Shown: in pieces, positions 15,890-25,027 of the stretch | Layout: every line of letters begins with the position of its first letter | Numbering within the stretch: position 1 is the first letter of the stretch | Assembly (NCBI GenBank): GCA_004563405.1 | Contig: SFTH01000009.1 | Location: 21,914-85,913 of the forward strand | Source: a bacterium | Lineage (GTDB): Bacteria; Bacillota; Clostridia; Christensenellales; Aristaeellaceae | DNA length: 64,000 nt | Direction of reading: 5' to 3' | Position numbers and translations under genes: made by a program | Notes under the pieces: model-generated | Databases searched by the model: none | What the model was told of the DNA's origin: nothing | The model's input: the letters and a program-made list of their open reading frames with translations, nothing else

Positions 15890-17191
15890 TTATAAGGGCA
15901 CGTCCACCGCCACCGGCATCTCCGGCGCGCGGGTCGCGTCCACCACTGCACGCATCTCTTCGTCCCGAGCAGGCGCCTGCGCGATCTCCGGGACGGCCGT
16001 GGTGACCGGCTCTGCCGGTTCCGCCTGAGCTGCCGCGCCGGCGGGTTCCGGTTCGGTTGCCTCTACCCGGACGGCTGCACCGCTGGATTCCGGTTCGGTT
16101 GCCTCCGCCTGAGAGAGCGCACCGTCGGGCGCTGCCGCCTCCGCCTGGGCGTAGACCACCAGCACCGCCTCCTGCTTGGCCTCCCGAACGATCTGGCTCA
16201 GGGAAAAGCTGCGCTGGCTGTTCCACGAACTGTTGGGGTCGTTGACCAGCGCGCGTCCGTCCGCGTCCAGGCCGCGCAGCAGAATGTAGTGTCCGTTGTC
16301 CGTGAAGACGCCGTCGCCCATCTTGACGACCACGGGATGCTGCGCCTGCAGGGCGCTGCGAATGGTCGCCTGGCTCAGCGCCTGGCGGGACGAGCGGATG
16401 CCGTAGCGGGAGAGCATGGTCTGTATGGCGTCGTAGCCCAGGCCGTCGCCGTGATACCAGCCTGCGGTCACCGCGTCATAGAACAGGGTGTAGGGGGTCT
16501 GGTCGTAATCCTGCGCGCCGTAGGCGATCAGCATGGAGGCCACCGTCGCGCCGCAGCCGGAGCTGGAGACCGTCTTCGTCTCGCCGTCGTACAGGCACAC
16601 GGGCGTTCTGTAGTTGTACTGATACAGCAGCGGAATGGGCATGCCGTCCTCCGGCAGATCCAGCGCGTCGGGGTTCAGATGCAGATTTTCCAGGGCGGTG
16701 TTGCGCCGGAGCAGCTCCAGGCCGCGCGCCTCCTCCGGCTCGGGGGTGGGCTCCGGCGTGGGCTCCGGCGTGGGCGCCTCGCTGACCTCCGGGCTGGCCT
16801 CCGGACCGACCTGCGGCGTCTCTTCCGCCGAAGGGGTTGTGGGCACCGGGCTTTCGTCGCCGGGAACCGGCGCGGGCGTCGCATCCGGCGCGGACGTCTC
16901 CTGACCGTCGGGGGCTTCGGTGGGCTCCGGCGTGGGCGTCTCCTCCGGCGCTTTGGTGGATGCGGGCGCTTCGGTGTGCGCGGGGGCCTGCGTGGGCGCT
17001 TCCGTGCGCGCCGGGGCTTCGGTGTGCGCGGGGGCCTGTGTGGGCGCTTCCGTGCGCGCCGGGGCTTCGGTGTGCGCGGGGGCCTCCGTCGCCTCCTCGC
17101 CCTCCATCCGGCCCAGGGAGCCGGGCAGGGGCGCGAGAAGCAGCGCTGCCGCCAGCGCCGCCGTGATGCCGCGTTTCCATCTCCGTTTCAT
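15890..17191 (-). CDS. Secreted C39-like cysteine peptidase with Thr/Pro-rich stalk
   Basis: 433 residues from the ATG at 17191; an ATG six bases upstream is equally possible. A signal peptide is followed by ~125 residues rich in Ala, Pro, Thr and Glu with a 16-residue repeat, then a C39-like domain (about 165-350). Its likely catalytic residues are Cys in SSSGCGATVASM, His in DNGHYILLRG and Asn/Asp in VNDPNSSW. The C-terminal ~90 residues are again Ala/Pro/Glu-rich. There is no LPXTG motif or membrane anchor, so it is secreted. The C39_2 family cleaves short peptides or acts on the wall; the target is unknown. A palindromic operator lies upstream. Confidence 0.8.
   Translation of the reverse strand: MKRRWKRGITAALAAALLLAPLPGSLGRMEGEEATEAPAHTEAPARTEAPTQAPAHTEAPARTEAPTQAPAHTEAPASTKAPEETPTPEPTEAPDGQETSAPDATPAPVPGDESPVPTTPSAEETPQVGPEASPEVSEAPTPEPTPEPTPEPEEARGLELLRRNTALENLHLNPDALDLPEDGMPIPLLYQYNYRTPVCLYDGETKTVSSSGCGATVASMLIAYGAQDYDQTPYTLFYDAVTAGWYHGDGLGYDAIQTMLSRYGIRSSRQALSQATIRSALQAQHPVVVKMGDGVFTDNGHYILLRGLDADGRALVNDPNSSWNSQRSFSLSQIVREAKQEAVLVVYAQAEAAAPDGALSQAEATEPESSGAAVRVEATEPEPAGAAAQAEPAEPVTTAVPEIAQAPARDEEMRAVVDATRAPEMPVAVDVPL
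16968..17085 (-). repeat. 48-bp tandem repeat inside the C39-like gene
   Basis: The unit starts at 16968, 17016 and 17064 (last copy partial). It encodes 16 residues of the Ala/Pro/Thr/Glu stalk. Copy number probably varies between strains. Confidence 0.85.
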
Positions 17192-17248
17192 GTGCATCCA
17201 ACCTTCATGCATGAGAATCCGGGGAAAGAATTCCCCATATTGCTTTCG

Positions 17249-17257
17249 AGTATAGCA
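17249..17257 (-). promoter_or_regulatory. Extended -10 promoter of the C39-like gene
   Basis: On the minus strand, TGC is followed by TATACT (17254-17249). No good -35 is seen at 17 bp, as is usual for extended -10 promoters. The region 17240-17320 is markedly AT-rich. Confidence 0.6.
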
Positions 17258-17298
17258 TATTGAAATCAAATTTGGAATAAATTATGACTTTTATTTAG

Positions 17299-17317
17299 AC
17301 TTTCGTAATACGAAAGT
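17299..17317. promoter_or_regulatory. Perfect 19-bp palindrome upstream of the C39-like promoter
   Basis: ACTTTCGTA-A-TACGAAAGT: nine-base arms around one central base. It lies about 45 bp upstream of the -10. A looser half-site (CTCGAAAGC on the minus strand) lies near the -10 itself. The form suits a homodimeric regulator; the position suits an activator. Confidence 0.6.
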
Positions 17318-17324
17318 AATAAAT

Positions 17325-17364
17325 TGCACAAAGAAACGGCCGCCCGGTGCTTGCCGGACGGCCG
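17325..17364 (-). terminator. Terminator of the four-SH3 gene
   Basis: CGGCCG-c-CCGG (17337-17347) pairs with CCGG-a-CGGCCG (17354-17364). On the minus strand it is followed by TTTCTTTG. It lies 14 bp past the stop codon. Confidence 0.8.
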
Positions 17365-17377
17365 GTGAACCTGAGAA

Positions 17378-19660
17378 TCAGACGAGCTTGGAGTACATGG
17401 AGGAGACCCAGCCGGTCACGCCGTTGTAGCTGATGTAGTACCACTTGACGCCGCGGGAGTCCGTGGAGGACTTGCCCAGGTAGGTTGCGGTCTTGCCCTC
17501 GGCCATGTAGCCGAGCTTGTCGCTGGTCTTGTTGGCCTTGGCGCGGATGGTGACGCTGCCGCCGCTGGCCTGAACCTTGCTTCCGGAGGAGGAGCTGCCC
17601 GAGGAGGAGCTGCCCGAGGAGGACGAGGAGGCGGTGTTGGTCAGCTGCGCGTAGCGGGAGGAGACCCAGCCGGTCACGCCGTTGTAGCTGACCTTGTACC
17701 ACTTCACGCCGCGGGAATCCGTGGAGGTCTTGCCCTGATAGGTTCCCGTCTTGCCCTCGGGGATGTAGCCCAGGCTCGCGCTGGACTTGTTCGCGCTGGA
17801 GCGGATGGTCACGCTGCCGCCCACGGCCTTGACGTAATTGCCGGAGGAGGAGCCGCTTCCGCTGGAGCCGTAGGTGATCTCCGTGTAGCGGGAGGAGACC
17901 CAGCCGGTGCTTCCGTTGAAGCTGACCTTGTACCACTTCACGCCGCGGGCGTCGGTGGAGGTCTTGCCCAGGAAGGTCAGGGTCGTGCCCTTGGGTGCGG
18001 TGCCCAGGCTGGAGGCGTTCAGGTTGGGAGAGGTGCGAACGTTCACGCTGCCCTCGGTCTTGATGTAGTCGCCGCTGGCGCCGACCTCGGGGCCGGTGTA
18101 GGAGCTGCCCGGCGCGCTGGTCTTGGAGGCGTACTTGGAGGAGACCCAGCCGGTGCCGCCGCCGAAGCCGACCTTGTACCAGACCATGCCGCTGGAATCC
18201 TTTGCCGCCACGCCCTTGCAGGGGAGGACGGTGCCCTTCACCACGCTGCCCAGGATGGAGCCGCTGGTGCCGGCCTTGGAGCGGATGTTGACGCTGTTGC
18301 CGGTGATCTTGAGGTAGCTGATGCTCACGCTGTAGCTGCTGCCGGGGGTGGAGCCGCCGGAGGAGCTGCCGGAGGAGGAGCTACCGGAGGAGCTGCCGGA
18401 CGAGCCGCTGCCGGAGGTGGAGCTGCCGGCGCCCGCGGAGGGCGCGACGGTGACCACGGGGCGCGGCGTGGGCGTGCTCTGGCCGATGGGCGTGGCCTTG
18501 GGGGCGCTGCCCGCGCCGGAGCTGCTGCCGGACACCAGATCCTTGTTCTCCAGGAACTGGTCAAACCAGGCGTTGTTGCCCTGACTGTCGGTATCGGAGG
18601 CCGTCGCGCTGGGCGAGGGCTCCGGCGTAGACTCGGGCACGATGAGGGAGGCGTCCTTCGCCTGGGTGAGGTCGCCGGTGTAGAGCACGGAGGCGTCGCC
18701 GGTGAGGCTGACTTCCGTCAGGGTCTGCTTGCCGCTCTCCCACACGAAGAGGCTCGCGCCGTCGCTGAGCACGGTCGCGCCGTTCTCCGGGGCGTAGAGG
18801 GCCAGCGTGCCCGCCTCGCTCGAGAGATTCAGCGCGGCGTTGTACCAGACCACCAGGCCCTTTTCCGTGGGCCAGAAGCCGCTGTCGGGCTCGGTACATT
18901 CGCCGTTGAGCGTCTTGAGTTGCACGTCCAGGCTGTACACCCGGCCCAGCAGCTCCGCCGAATCGGCGCTGCGCACGGCGTAAGCGTCCGCCAGGTTGTG
19001 GAAGTAGAGCTGATGGCCGTCCAGCTTCAGATCCCGGCCGCCGCTCTTGAGCAGCAGCGTGGTCTCGCCGCTGTTGAGATCCAGGCGGTACACGCAGCCC
19101 GCCTGGGCGCTGGCGGTCTGACCGGCCTCCAGCTGCGCGTTGTACTCCATGCGGTCGCCCGCGGAGAGGAAGTAGGCGCAGCCCTCGCCCAGCACATAGT
19201 CCAGCATCTGCGCGCCGGAGAGCTTCAGGCAGACCTGGCTGCCCGGCTCGACGGAGTGCAGCAGGCCGTCCAGCAGCACCAGGAACTTGCCGCCGTAGGA
19301 CGAGAGATTCGTCGCCTCGTCCGCGCCGAAGGAGTACACCGTGGAGACCTCGTTTCCGCTGCACTGCATGATGGCGGAGGAGCCTTCCGTGGTCTTGAGA
19401 TAAGCCGCACCGCCCTCATAGGCGATCAGGCCGTCGATGCTGTCCGCGCGATCCAGGCAGATGGCCTCGCCGCCCGAGAGGGGCACGCGCACCAGCATCT
19501 GCCGGTCGCCCGAGGGAATTGCAAAATAAAGGTCCGTGGCGGTGCGCACCGCCTCCGCGCCGTTGACCGCCGTGGAAGCCGCCGTCGCCGCGCTCTCTGC
19601 AAAGGCGACGCACGGAAGCGACAGCAGCGCAATCAGCAGCCAGGTTATGAACTTGCGCAT
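17378..19660 (-). CDS. Secreted protein with N-terminal propeller-like domain and four SH3 domains
   Basis: 760 residues from the ATG at 19660, chosen for its AAAGGAGG site and the signal peptide that follows (FITWLLIALLSLPCVAFA). Residues ~30-370 are beta-rich repeats with Tyr and Leu pairs like the DUF5050-type propellers of Clostridia. A Ser/Gly/Thr linker follows, then four bacterial SH3 (SH3_3) units of ~65 residues, each with S/N-V-x-I/V-R near its start and WYKVxxxxxTGWVSSxY near its end. Ser/Gly tracts separate them. SH3_3 domains usually bind peptidoglycan, so this is a wall-associated protein. No enzyme motif is visible. Confidence 0.82.
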   Translation of the reverse strand: MRKFITWLLIALLSLPCVAFAESAATAASTAVNGAEAVRTATDLYFAIPSGDRQMLVRVPLSGGEAICLDRADSIDGLIAYEGGAAYLKTTEGSSAIMQCSGNEVSTVYSFGADEATNLSSYGGKFLVLLDGLLHSVEPGSQVCLKLSGAQMLDYVLGEGCAYFLSAGDRMEYNAQLEAGQTASAQAGCVYRLDLNSGETTLLLKSGGRDLKLDGHQLYFHNLADAYAVRSADSAELLGRVYSLDVQLKTLNGECTEPDSGFWPTEKGLVVWYNAALNLSSEAGTLALYAPENGATVLSDGASLFVWESGKQTLTEVSLTGDASVLYTGDLTQAKDASLIVPESTPEPSPSATASDTDSQGNNAWFDQFLENKDLVSGSSSGAGSAPKATPIGQSTPTPRPVVTVAPSAGAGSSTSGSGSSGSSSGSSSSGSSSGGSTPGSSYSVSISYLKITGNSVNIRSKAGTSGSILGSVVKGTVLPCKGVAAKDSSGMVWYKVGFGGGTGWVSSKYASKTSAPGSSYTGPEVGASGDYIKTEGSVNVRTSPNLNASSLGTAPKGTTLTFLGKTSTDARGVKWYKVSFNGSTGWVSSRYTEITYGSSGSGSSSGNYVKAVGGSVTIRSSANKSSASLGYIPEGKTGTYQGKTSTDSRGVKWYKVSYNGVTGWVSSRYAQLTNTASSSSSGSSSSGSSSSGSKVQASGGSVTIRAKANKTSDKLGYMAEGKTATYLGKSSTDSRGVKWYYISYNGVTGWVSSMYSKLV

Positions 19661-19728
19661 GGTTCTTCCTCCTTTGTGTGCCCGCGCCGCGCGCTCTGCG
19701 CGGCCGGGTGCCCGTTGTCCTATCTTAT

Positions 19729-19757
19729 AGTATACCATAGAACGACCGCGGACTCAA
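19729..19757 (-). promoter_or_regulatory. Promoter of the four-SH3 gene
   Basis: On the minus strand, TTGAGT (19757-19752), 17 bp, then TATACT (19734-19729) with an extended TGG just before it. Confidence 0.78.
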
Positions 19758-19758
19758 C

Positions 19759-19793
19759 CGCAGATTTGCATGTTCCTTTGACGAAAATCTGCG
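19759..19793. promoter_or_regulatory. Inverted repeat in a divergent promoter region
   Basis: CGCAGATTT (19759-19767) and AAATCTGCG (19785-19793) form a perfect 9-bp inverted repeat with a 17-nt gap. It abuts the -35 of the minus-strand promoter. A second stem, TTTGACG (19777-19783) with CGTCAAA (19792-19798), overlaps it. It is an operator candidate for one or both divergent genes. Confidence 0.45.
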
Positions 19794-19833
19794 TCAAAAA
19801 GCTCCCGTTTTTTCAAAAAAGAGGCGTTTTTCG

Positions 19834-19862
19834 TTGCATTTCCCCCGGCTGTTTGATATAAT
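19834..19862 (+). promoter_or_regulatory. Sigma-A promoter
   Basis: TTGCAT (19834-19839), 17 bp, TATAAT (19857-19862). It drives the gene at 19895; the leader is about 25 nt. Confidence 0.82.
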
Positions 19863-19894
19863 GGCAAAAATGAAAACCCAAAGGAGGGCGAAGC

Positions 19895-20437
19895 ATGCCT
19901 TTGTTTGATCGTGGCGCCGAGAAGGAGCGCAAGGAAAAACTCAAGCAACTGGAGGATCGTCGCGTTCGCTTTGCGGAAGCGCTGGAAAAGCAGGGCTTTC
20001 AACCGGAGCGCATGTTCATCTGCTCCTGCGAGGACGGCAGCTTTGTGGCGCTGGCGCGGCACGCGCAGCAGTATGCGGTGATCGTCGGGCCCAGGTTCGG
20101 CTCGGACGACGATTTTGTATTTGACCTTCAGGACGCGCTGCACGTCGAGCGCGAGGACGTATTTGAAAAGGGCACGGGCCTGAACGGCGCGTTCGGCTTC
20201 GGCCAGAAGGGCGCGAAGGGCTTCAACCTGATGCTGACGCTGAGTGACGGGAGCGTGGTGAAGATGCCCGTGGTCGCCGGCCGCACCTCCTGGATGGAGG
20301 TTCCGCTGAAGAAGAACCCCCTGCTCAAGACCCGCCGCCGCCGGGGCGACGCCAACATCATCTGGGATCTGATGCCCATCGACCCGGGCGTCCTCTCCAA
20401 GATCGAGAATCTGCTCGCGACATACTATCTGCCCTGA
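19895..20437 (+). CDS. Conserved hypothetical protein, 180 residues
   Basis: The ATG follows AAAGGAGGG. A charged helical N-terminus (about 1-35) leads into an alternating beta pattern (about 38-150) with FNLMLTLSDGSVVKMPVVAG and GRTSWMEVPL. It has no signal peptide or membrane helix, so it is cytosolic. The fold could be a small beta-barrel or PH-like domain, but I do not recognise the family. It forms a single-gene unit with its own promoter and a strong terminator. Confidence 0.7.
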   Translation: MPLFDRGAEKERKEKLKQLEDRRVRFAEALEKQGFQPERMFICSCEDGSFVALARHAQQYAVIVGPRFGSDDDFVFDLQDALHVEREDVFEKGTGLNGAFGFGQKGAKGFNLMLTLSDGSVVKMPVVAGRTSWMEVPLKKNPLLKTRRRRGDANIIWDLMPIDPGVLSKIENLLATYYLP

Positions 20438-20462
20438 GGGCGACTGCGGGGCGCGAAATTCT

Positions 20463-20525
20463 GCCCGCGGCGCGGGTGCGCGGAACGACGGCGTTCCGCG
20501 CCTGCGCCGCGGGCGCGCTTTTTTT
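20463..20525 (+). terminator. Intrinsic terminator
   Basis: A long GC-rich hairpin (left arm about 20463-20488, right arm about 20491-20513) is followed by a seven-T run at 20519-20525. Confidence 0.85.
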
Positions 20526-20585
20526 GCCCGGAGGGGACGGGGCGCGCCCGGCGCTTAATTTTATGCGCGGAGGCGGGGAACGCTC

Positions 20586-20614
20586 TTGCGTTTCCCTGGG
20601 AAAAAATGTATAAT
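20586..20614 (+). promoter_or_regulatory. Sigma-A promoter
   Basis: TTGCGT (20586-20591), 17 bp, TATAAT (20609-20614), 28 bp before the GTG start at 20642. Confidence 0.82.
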
Positions 20615-20641
20615 GAGAGTATATACAGGAGGTGGGAAGGC

Positions 20642-21316
20642 GTGTCCGAACCGAAGATCAACGTGGGCAATGTGGAGCATTGTCAGGCGCTGCTGGCCCA
20701 GCTGCCCGGCGTCTTTGCATCTGGCATACGCCTCGACCAGGGGGAAATGGTGGAAATCCATATCCTCGCCTCCGCCTCCCGCAGCGCAAAGCAGATCGTG
20801 CGGGACGTGCAGTCCGCCATCTTCGCCGTCTACGGCGTGGAGGTGGACCACCGCATCATCAGCGTCGCCCAGTTGCCCCAGCGGCCCGGCGTCTCCGAGG
20901 AGGCAGAGGCCGCGCCCGCGGCGCAGGCCGTGCGGCTCCTCTTTTCGGGCATTGAATCCCAGCGCAGGGACGGCGTCTATCGCGCGGGGGTCTATCTTTC
21001 GCACGACGGCGAGAGCTACGCCGGCGAGGCCCAGACCAGCGACGGCGCGCTGCGCCGGAACCGGGCGATCGCCCAGGCTACCCTCAACGCCGTCCACGCC
21101 TTCATCGGTCGCAGCGCCTTTGAGCTTCTGGATGTGAAGCGGGCGGAATTTGGCGGCGAGACGGTGGTCGTTACCGTCGTGGAGCAGACCGGCAGCGCAG
21201 ATTCCCGCATCCTGGTGGGCGCGGTGGTCCAGGGGGAAGATATGGCGGAGAGCATCGTCCGCAGCACCCTGGACGCGGTGAACCGTCGCGTGGGCATGCT
21301 GCGCGAAGGCGAGTAA
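20642..21316 (+). CDS. Conserved hypothetical protein, 224 residues
   Basis: I chose the GTG at 20642 because AGGAGG lies nine bases upstream; the longer ORF would start inside the promoter. Two alpha/beta halves are joined by an Ala/Glu linker near residue 90. The first has a VEIHILASASRSAKQIVRDVQSAIFA segment broken over a strand and a helix. The second has paired helices ending ATLNAVHAFIG and STLDAVNRRVG, an arrangement reminiscent of the regulatory domain of LeuA-type enzymes. It is cytosolic. I do not recognise a named family. Confidence 0.7.
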   Translation: MSEPKINVGNVEHCQALLAQLPGVFASGIRLDQGEMVEIHILASASRSAKQIVRDVQSAIFAVYGVEVDHRIISVAQLPQRPGVSEEAEAAPAAQAVRLLFSGIESQRRDGVYRAGVYLSHDGESYAGEAQTSDGALRRNRAIAQATLNAVHAFIGRSAFELLDVKRAEFGGETVVVTVVEQTGSADSRILVGAVVQGEDMAESIVRSTLDAVNRRVGMLREGE

Positions 21317-21426
21317 CTCAATTTTAAGCAAACAGCCCGGGACATTCGGTATGAACCATTAGCGGAGCGAATATCGCGTGTCTCACTAGCGGAGGACATA
21401 GCCCTTGAGAACAGGAGGCTATATCC

Positions 21427-21510
21427 GTGAAAAAGGCGAACATCGTTGCAGCCCTGATGGCGCTCGCGTCCTTTGTCCTGTCCGCAGGCGCTTACATCAC
21501 CTGGAAGTAA
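21427..21510 (+). CDS. 27-residue hydrophobic peptide
   Basis: A GTG start, ACAGGAGG eight bases upstream and a TAA at 21508-21510 frame a peptide of 27 residues. It begins MKKANIVAALMALASF and ends AYITWK: two Lys, one membrane helix of ~18 residues and a polar end. It lies 84 bp before the HD-GYP gene on the same strand. It could be a small membrane regulator or a leader peptide. There is no Cys, so it does not look like an AgrD-type autoinducer precursor. Confidence 0.6.
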   Translation: MKKANIVAALMALASFVLSAGAYITWK

Positions 21511-21594
21511 TCGAATGCATCGTGTCCGTCCCGGGCTGTTTGCTTATTTCCCGCTCCGCCGCAGGGCGGCGCCGGATGGATAAGGAGTTGTTTT

Positions 21595-22866
<1,272 letters not shown>

Positions 22867-22869
22867 GAA

Positions 22870-23451
22870 ATGCTTCTCGTCTATTTCATCATCGCCGCCA
22901 TTCCCCTGGGCTATCTGCTCGGCGGCAGGCTTTCCAACTACGCCCATCAACCGCTCAAGTGCATAGCGCTGCCTTGCCTGGCCTTTCTCATCGAGGCCTC
23001 CTTTGGCGTCCTCGCGGAGCAGGTGGCGGGGCCCGCCTCCCGCTGGCTGGGCCCGGCGGTGTGCCTGGAGTATCTGCTGCTGGCGGTCTTTCTCTGGGCG
23101 AACAGGCGCAGGCGGGGTGTAAAGCTGATGGGGCTGGCCACGGCCTGCAACCTTCTGGTCATTTCGGCCAACGGCTTCCGCATGCCGGTCTCGCCGCTGA
23201 TCTACGACTATCCGAAGTATGCGTCCCTGGTGGAGCGCATCCGCTCCGGCGCGCTGCCGGAGTATGTGCTGGTGGATTGGGACGGACCGCTGTGGTTCCT
23301 GGGCGACGCCATTCCCATCTTCGGCGGACTGGCCAGCGTGGGCGATCTGCTGATGGGCGCGGGGCTGGTGCTGTTGATCGTGCACCTGATGCGCGCGAAG
23401 GCGGCGGAGGCTGTGCCGGTGGATGAAAATGGAAGCGAAAGGACAGAATGA
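22870..23451 (+). CDS. DUF5317 family membrane protein
   Basis: 193 residues. Five or so membrane helices and the conserved segment CNLLVISANGFRMPV and DWDGPLWFLGDAIP mark DUF5317, a family almost confined to Firmicutes and of unknown role. It starts three bases after the HD-GYP stop and its stop overlaps the next ATG. Confidence 0.78.
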   Translation: MLLVYFIIAAIPLGYLLGGRLSNYAHQPLKCIALPCLAFLIEASFGVLAEQVAGPASRWLGPAVCLEYLLLAVFLWANRRRRGVKLMGLATACNLLVISANGFRMPVSPLIYDYPKYASLVERIRSGALPEYVLVDWDGPLWFLGDAIPIFGGLASVGDLLMGAGLVLLIVHLMRAKAAEAVPVDENGSERTE

Positions 23452-24050
23452 TCATGAGCGAACCCCTGCGCGCGCCCGGAAGCGGGCCTGAGGCTCAGGC
23501 ACAGGCGCTCCATGCGGCGGACGACCGGGACGCGCAGCCGCCCTGCGAAGTGGAAAGCGCGCCCCGCCCCGCTGCGCTGGACGCCGGGGATCGGGCGCTG
23601 CCCATGCGCTGGCACGGCTTTCTGGTGCGCGCGATGCTCTTTTTGACTGCGGCCCTGCACGCCCTTCAGGCGTGGGGGATTCTCAGCGGATGGATCTATC
23701 ATGGCGCGCAGGTGCGCGCGGCGGTGTACGCCGGGCTCCCCGGCATGCGCGCGCTGGATGCGTTTTTCGCCGGGATGCTGATCGTCGGGGCCGCGCTGCA
23801 ATTGGCGGCGCGCTTTCAGCTGGCGGCACGGCGGGCCCGGGGCGTGCGCCTGTTGACGGCCGCCTACGGCGCGCTGCTGGCCGGCGTGGCGGGCTATGCG
23901 CTGGGGCGGCTGCTCCTCTCCGGCCTCTCGCCGCTGAGCCCTGCGCTGATGGCGCAGGCGGGCTATTATCTGGGGCTGCTGCTGGTGAATGTAGTCTACT
24001 ATCGCAAGCGTCGCGGCGCGTTTGCGCCCGCGAAAGGAGAAGAAGTGTGA
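23448..24050 (+). CDS. Integral membrane protein of unknown function
   Basis: 200 residues. The first ~50 are polar, Ala/Pro-rich and disordered. Four membrane helices follow (about 58-78, 95-118, 130-152, 160-180), then a basic tail. The ATG overlaps the DUF5317 stop, and its own stop overlaps the glycosyltransferase GTG, so the four genes are one operon. I do not recognise the family; the position before a GtrB-like enzyme is where a GtrA-type flippase partner would be. Confidence 0.72.
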   Translation: MIMSEPLRAPGSGPEAQAQALHAADDRDAQPPCEVESAPRPAALDAGDRALPMRWHGFLVRAMLFLTAALHALQAWGILSGWIYHGAQVRAAVYAGLPGMRALDAFFAGMLIVGAALQLAARFQLAARRARGVRLLTAAYGALLAGVAGYALGRLLLSGLSPLSPALMAQAGYYLGLLLVNVVYYRKRRGAFAPAKGEEV

Positions 24051-25012
24051 AGGCGGAAAAGACGCTCTATGTGGTGGTTCCCTGCTATCGGGAGGAGGCC
24101 GTGCTGCCGGAGACGGCGCGCCGGCTGAAGGAGAAGCTCACGGCGCTGATGCAGGCTGGGAAGATCTCCCGCCACAGCCGCATACTCTTTGTAAACGACG
24201 GTTCGAAGGACCGGACCTGGGAGATCATCGAGGAGCTCCATCGCGGGGATAGGCTGTTCTCCGGCGTGAACCTCTCCCGGAACCGGGGGCACCAGAACGC
24301 CCTGCTGGCGGGACTGATGACCGCCGTGCAGCGGGCGGACATGATGGTCTCCATGGACGCGGACCTTCAGGACGACATCAACGCCATGGACGCGATGATC
24401 GACGCCTACCACAACGGCTACGACGTGGTCTACGGCGTGCGCTCCTCCCGCGAGAGCGACAGCTTCTTCAAGCGCTTCACGGCGGAGAGCTTCTATAAGC
24501 TGATGAAGGCCATGGGCGTGGACATCGTGTTCAACCACGCGGACTATCGCCTGATGAGCCGCCGGGCAGTGGAGGGGCTGGCCCAGTTCAGGGAAGTGAA
24601 CATCTTCCTGCGGGGCGTCGTGCCGCAGATCGGCTATCCCTGGACCACGGTGGAATATGTGCGCGCGAAGCGCTTCGCCGGGGAGAGCAAGTATCCGCTG
24701 AAGAAGATGCTCTCCTTCGCCTTCGACGGCATCACCTCCTTCAGCGTCAAGCCCATGCGGCTGATCCTGTTCCTGGGCGCGGTGATCTTTCTGCTGAGCC
24801 TGGTCGTCCTCCTCTGGACGCTCATCGCCCGGGTGAGCGGGCGCACGGTCAGCGGCTGGACGTCGCTGATGTGCTCCATCTGGATGATCGGCGGCATACA
24901 GCTTCTGAGCCTGGGCGTGATCGGCGAATACATTGGAAAAATCTACGCGGAGACCAAGGCCCGGCCGCGCTTCATCATCGAGCGCGTGCTGGACGACGCG
25001 GACGAAGAATAA
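24047..25012 (+). CDS. Family 2 glycosyltransferase, GtrB/DPM1-like
   Basis: 321 residues from the GTG at 24047, which overlaps the previous stop and has AGGAGA upstream. A GT-A domain carries VVVPCYREEAVLP, FVNDGSKDRTW and the metal-binding SMDADLQDD. Two membrane helices follow (about 242-268 and 275-302), ending in LGVIGEYIGKIY, the GtrB/ArnC/dolichol-phosphate mannosyltransferase pattern. The usual product is an undecaprenyl-phosphate sugar made from an NDP-sugar on the cytosolic face. The sugar is not predictable. Confidence 0.9.
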   Translation: MKAEKTLYVVVPCYREEAVLPETARRLKEKLTALMQAGKISRHSRILFVNDGSKDRTWEIIEELHRGDRLFSGVNLSRNRGHQNALLAGLMTAVQRADMMVSMDADLQDDINAMDAMIDAYHNGYDVVYGVRSSRESDSFFKRFTAESFYKLMKAMGVDIVFNHADYRLMSRRAVEGLAQFREVNIFLRGVVPQIGYPWTTVEYVRAKRFAGESKYPLKKMLSFAFDGITSFSVKPMRLILFLGAVIFLLSLVVLLWTLIARVSGRTVSGWTSLMCSIWMIGGIQLLSLGVIGEYIGKIYAETKARPRFIIERVLDDADEE

Positions 25013-25027
25013 TACGGAAACGGAGAG

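Noticed and set aside
21317..21594. c-di-GMP riboswitch before the HD-GYP gene
   Set aside because: The conserved GEMM core was not found by eye.
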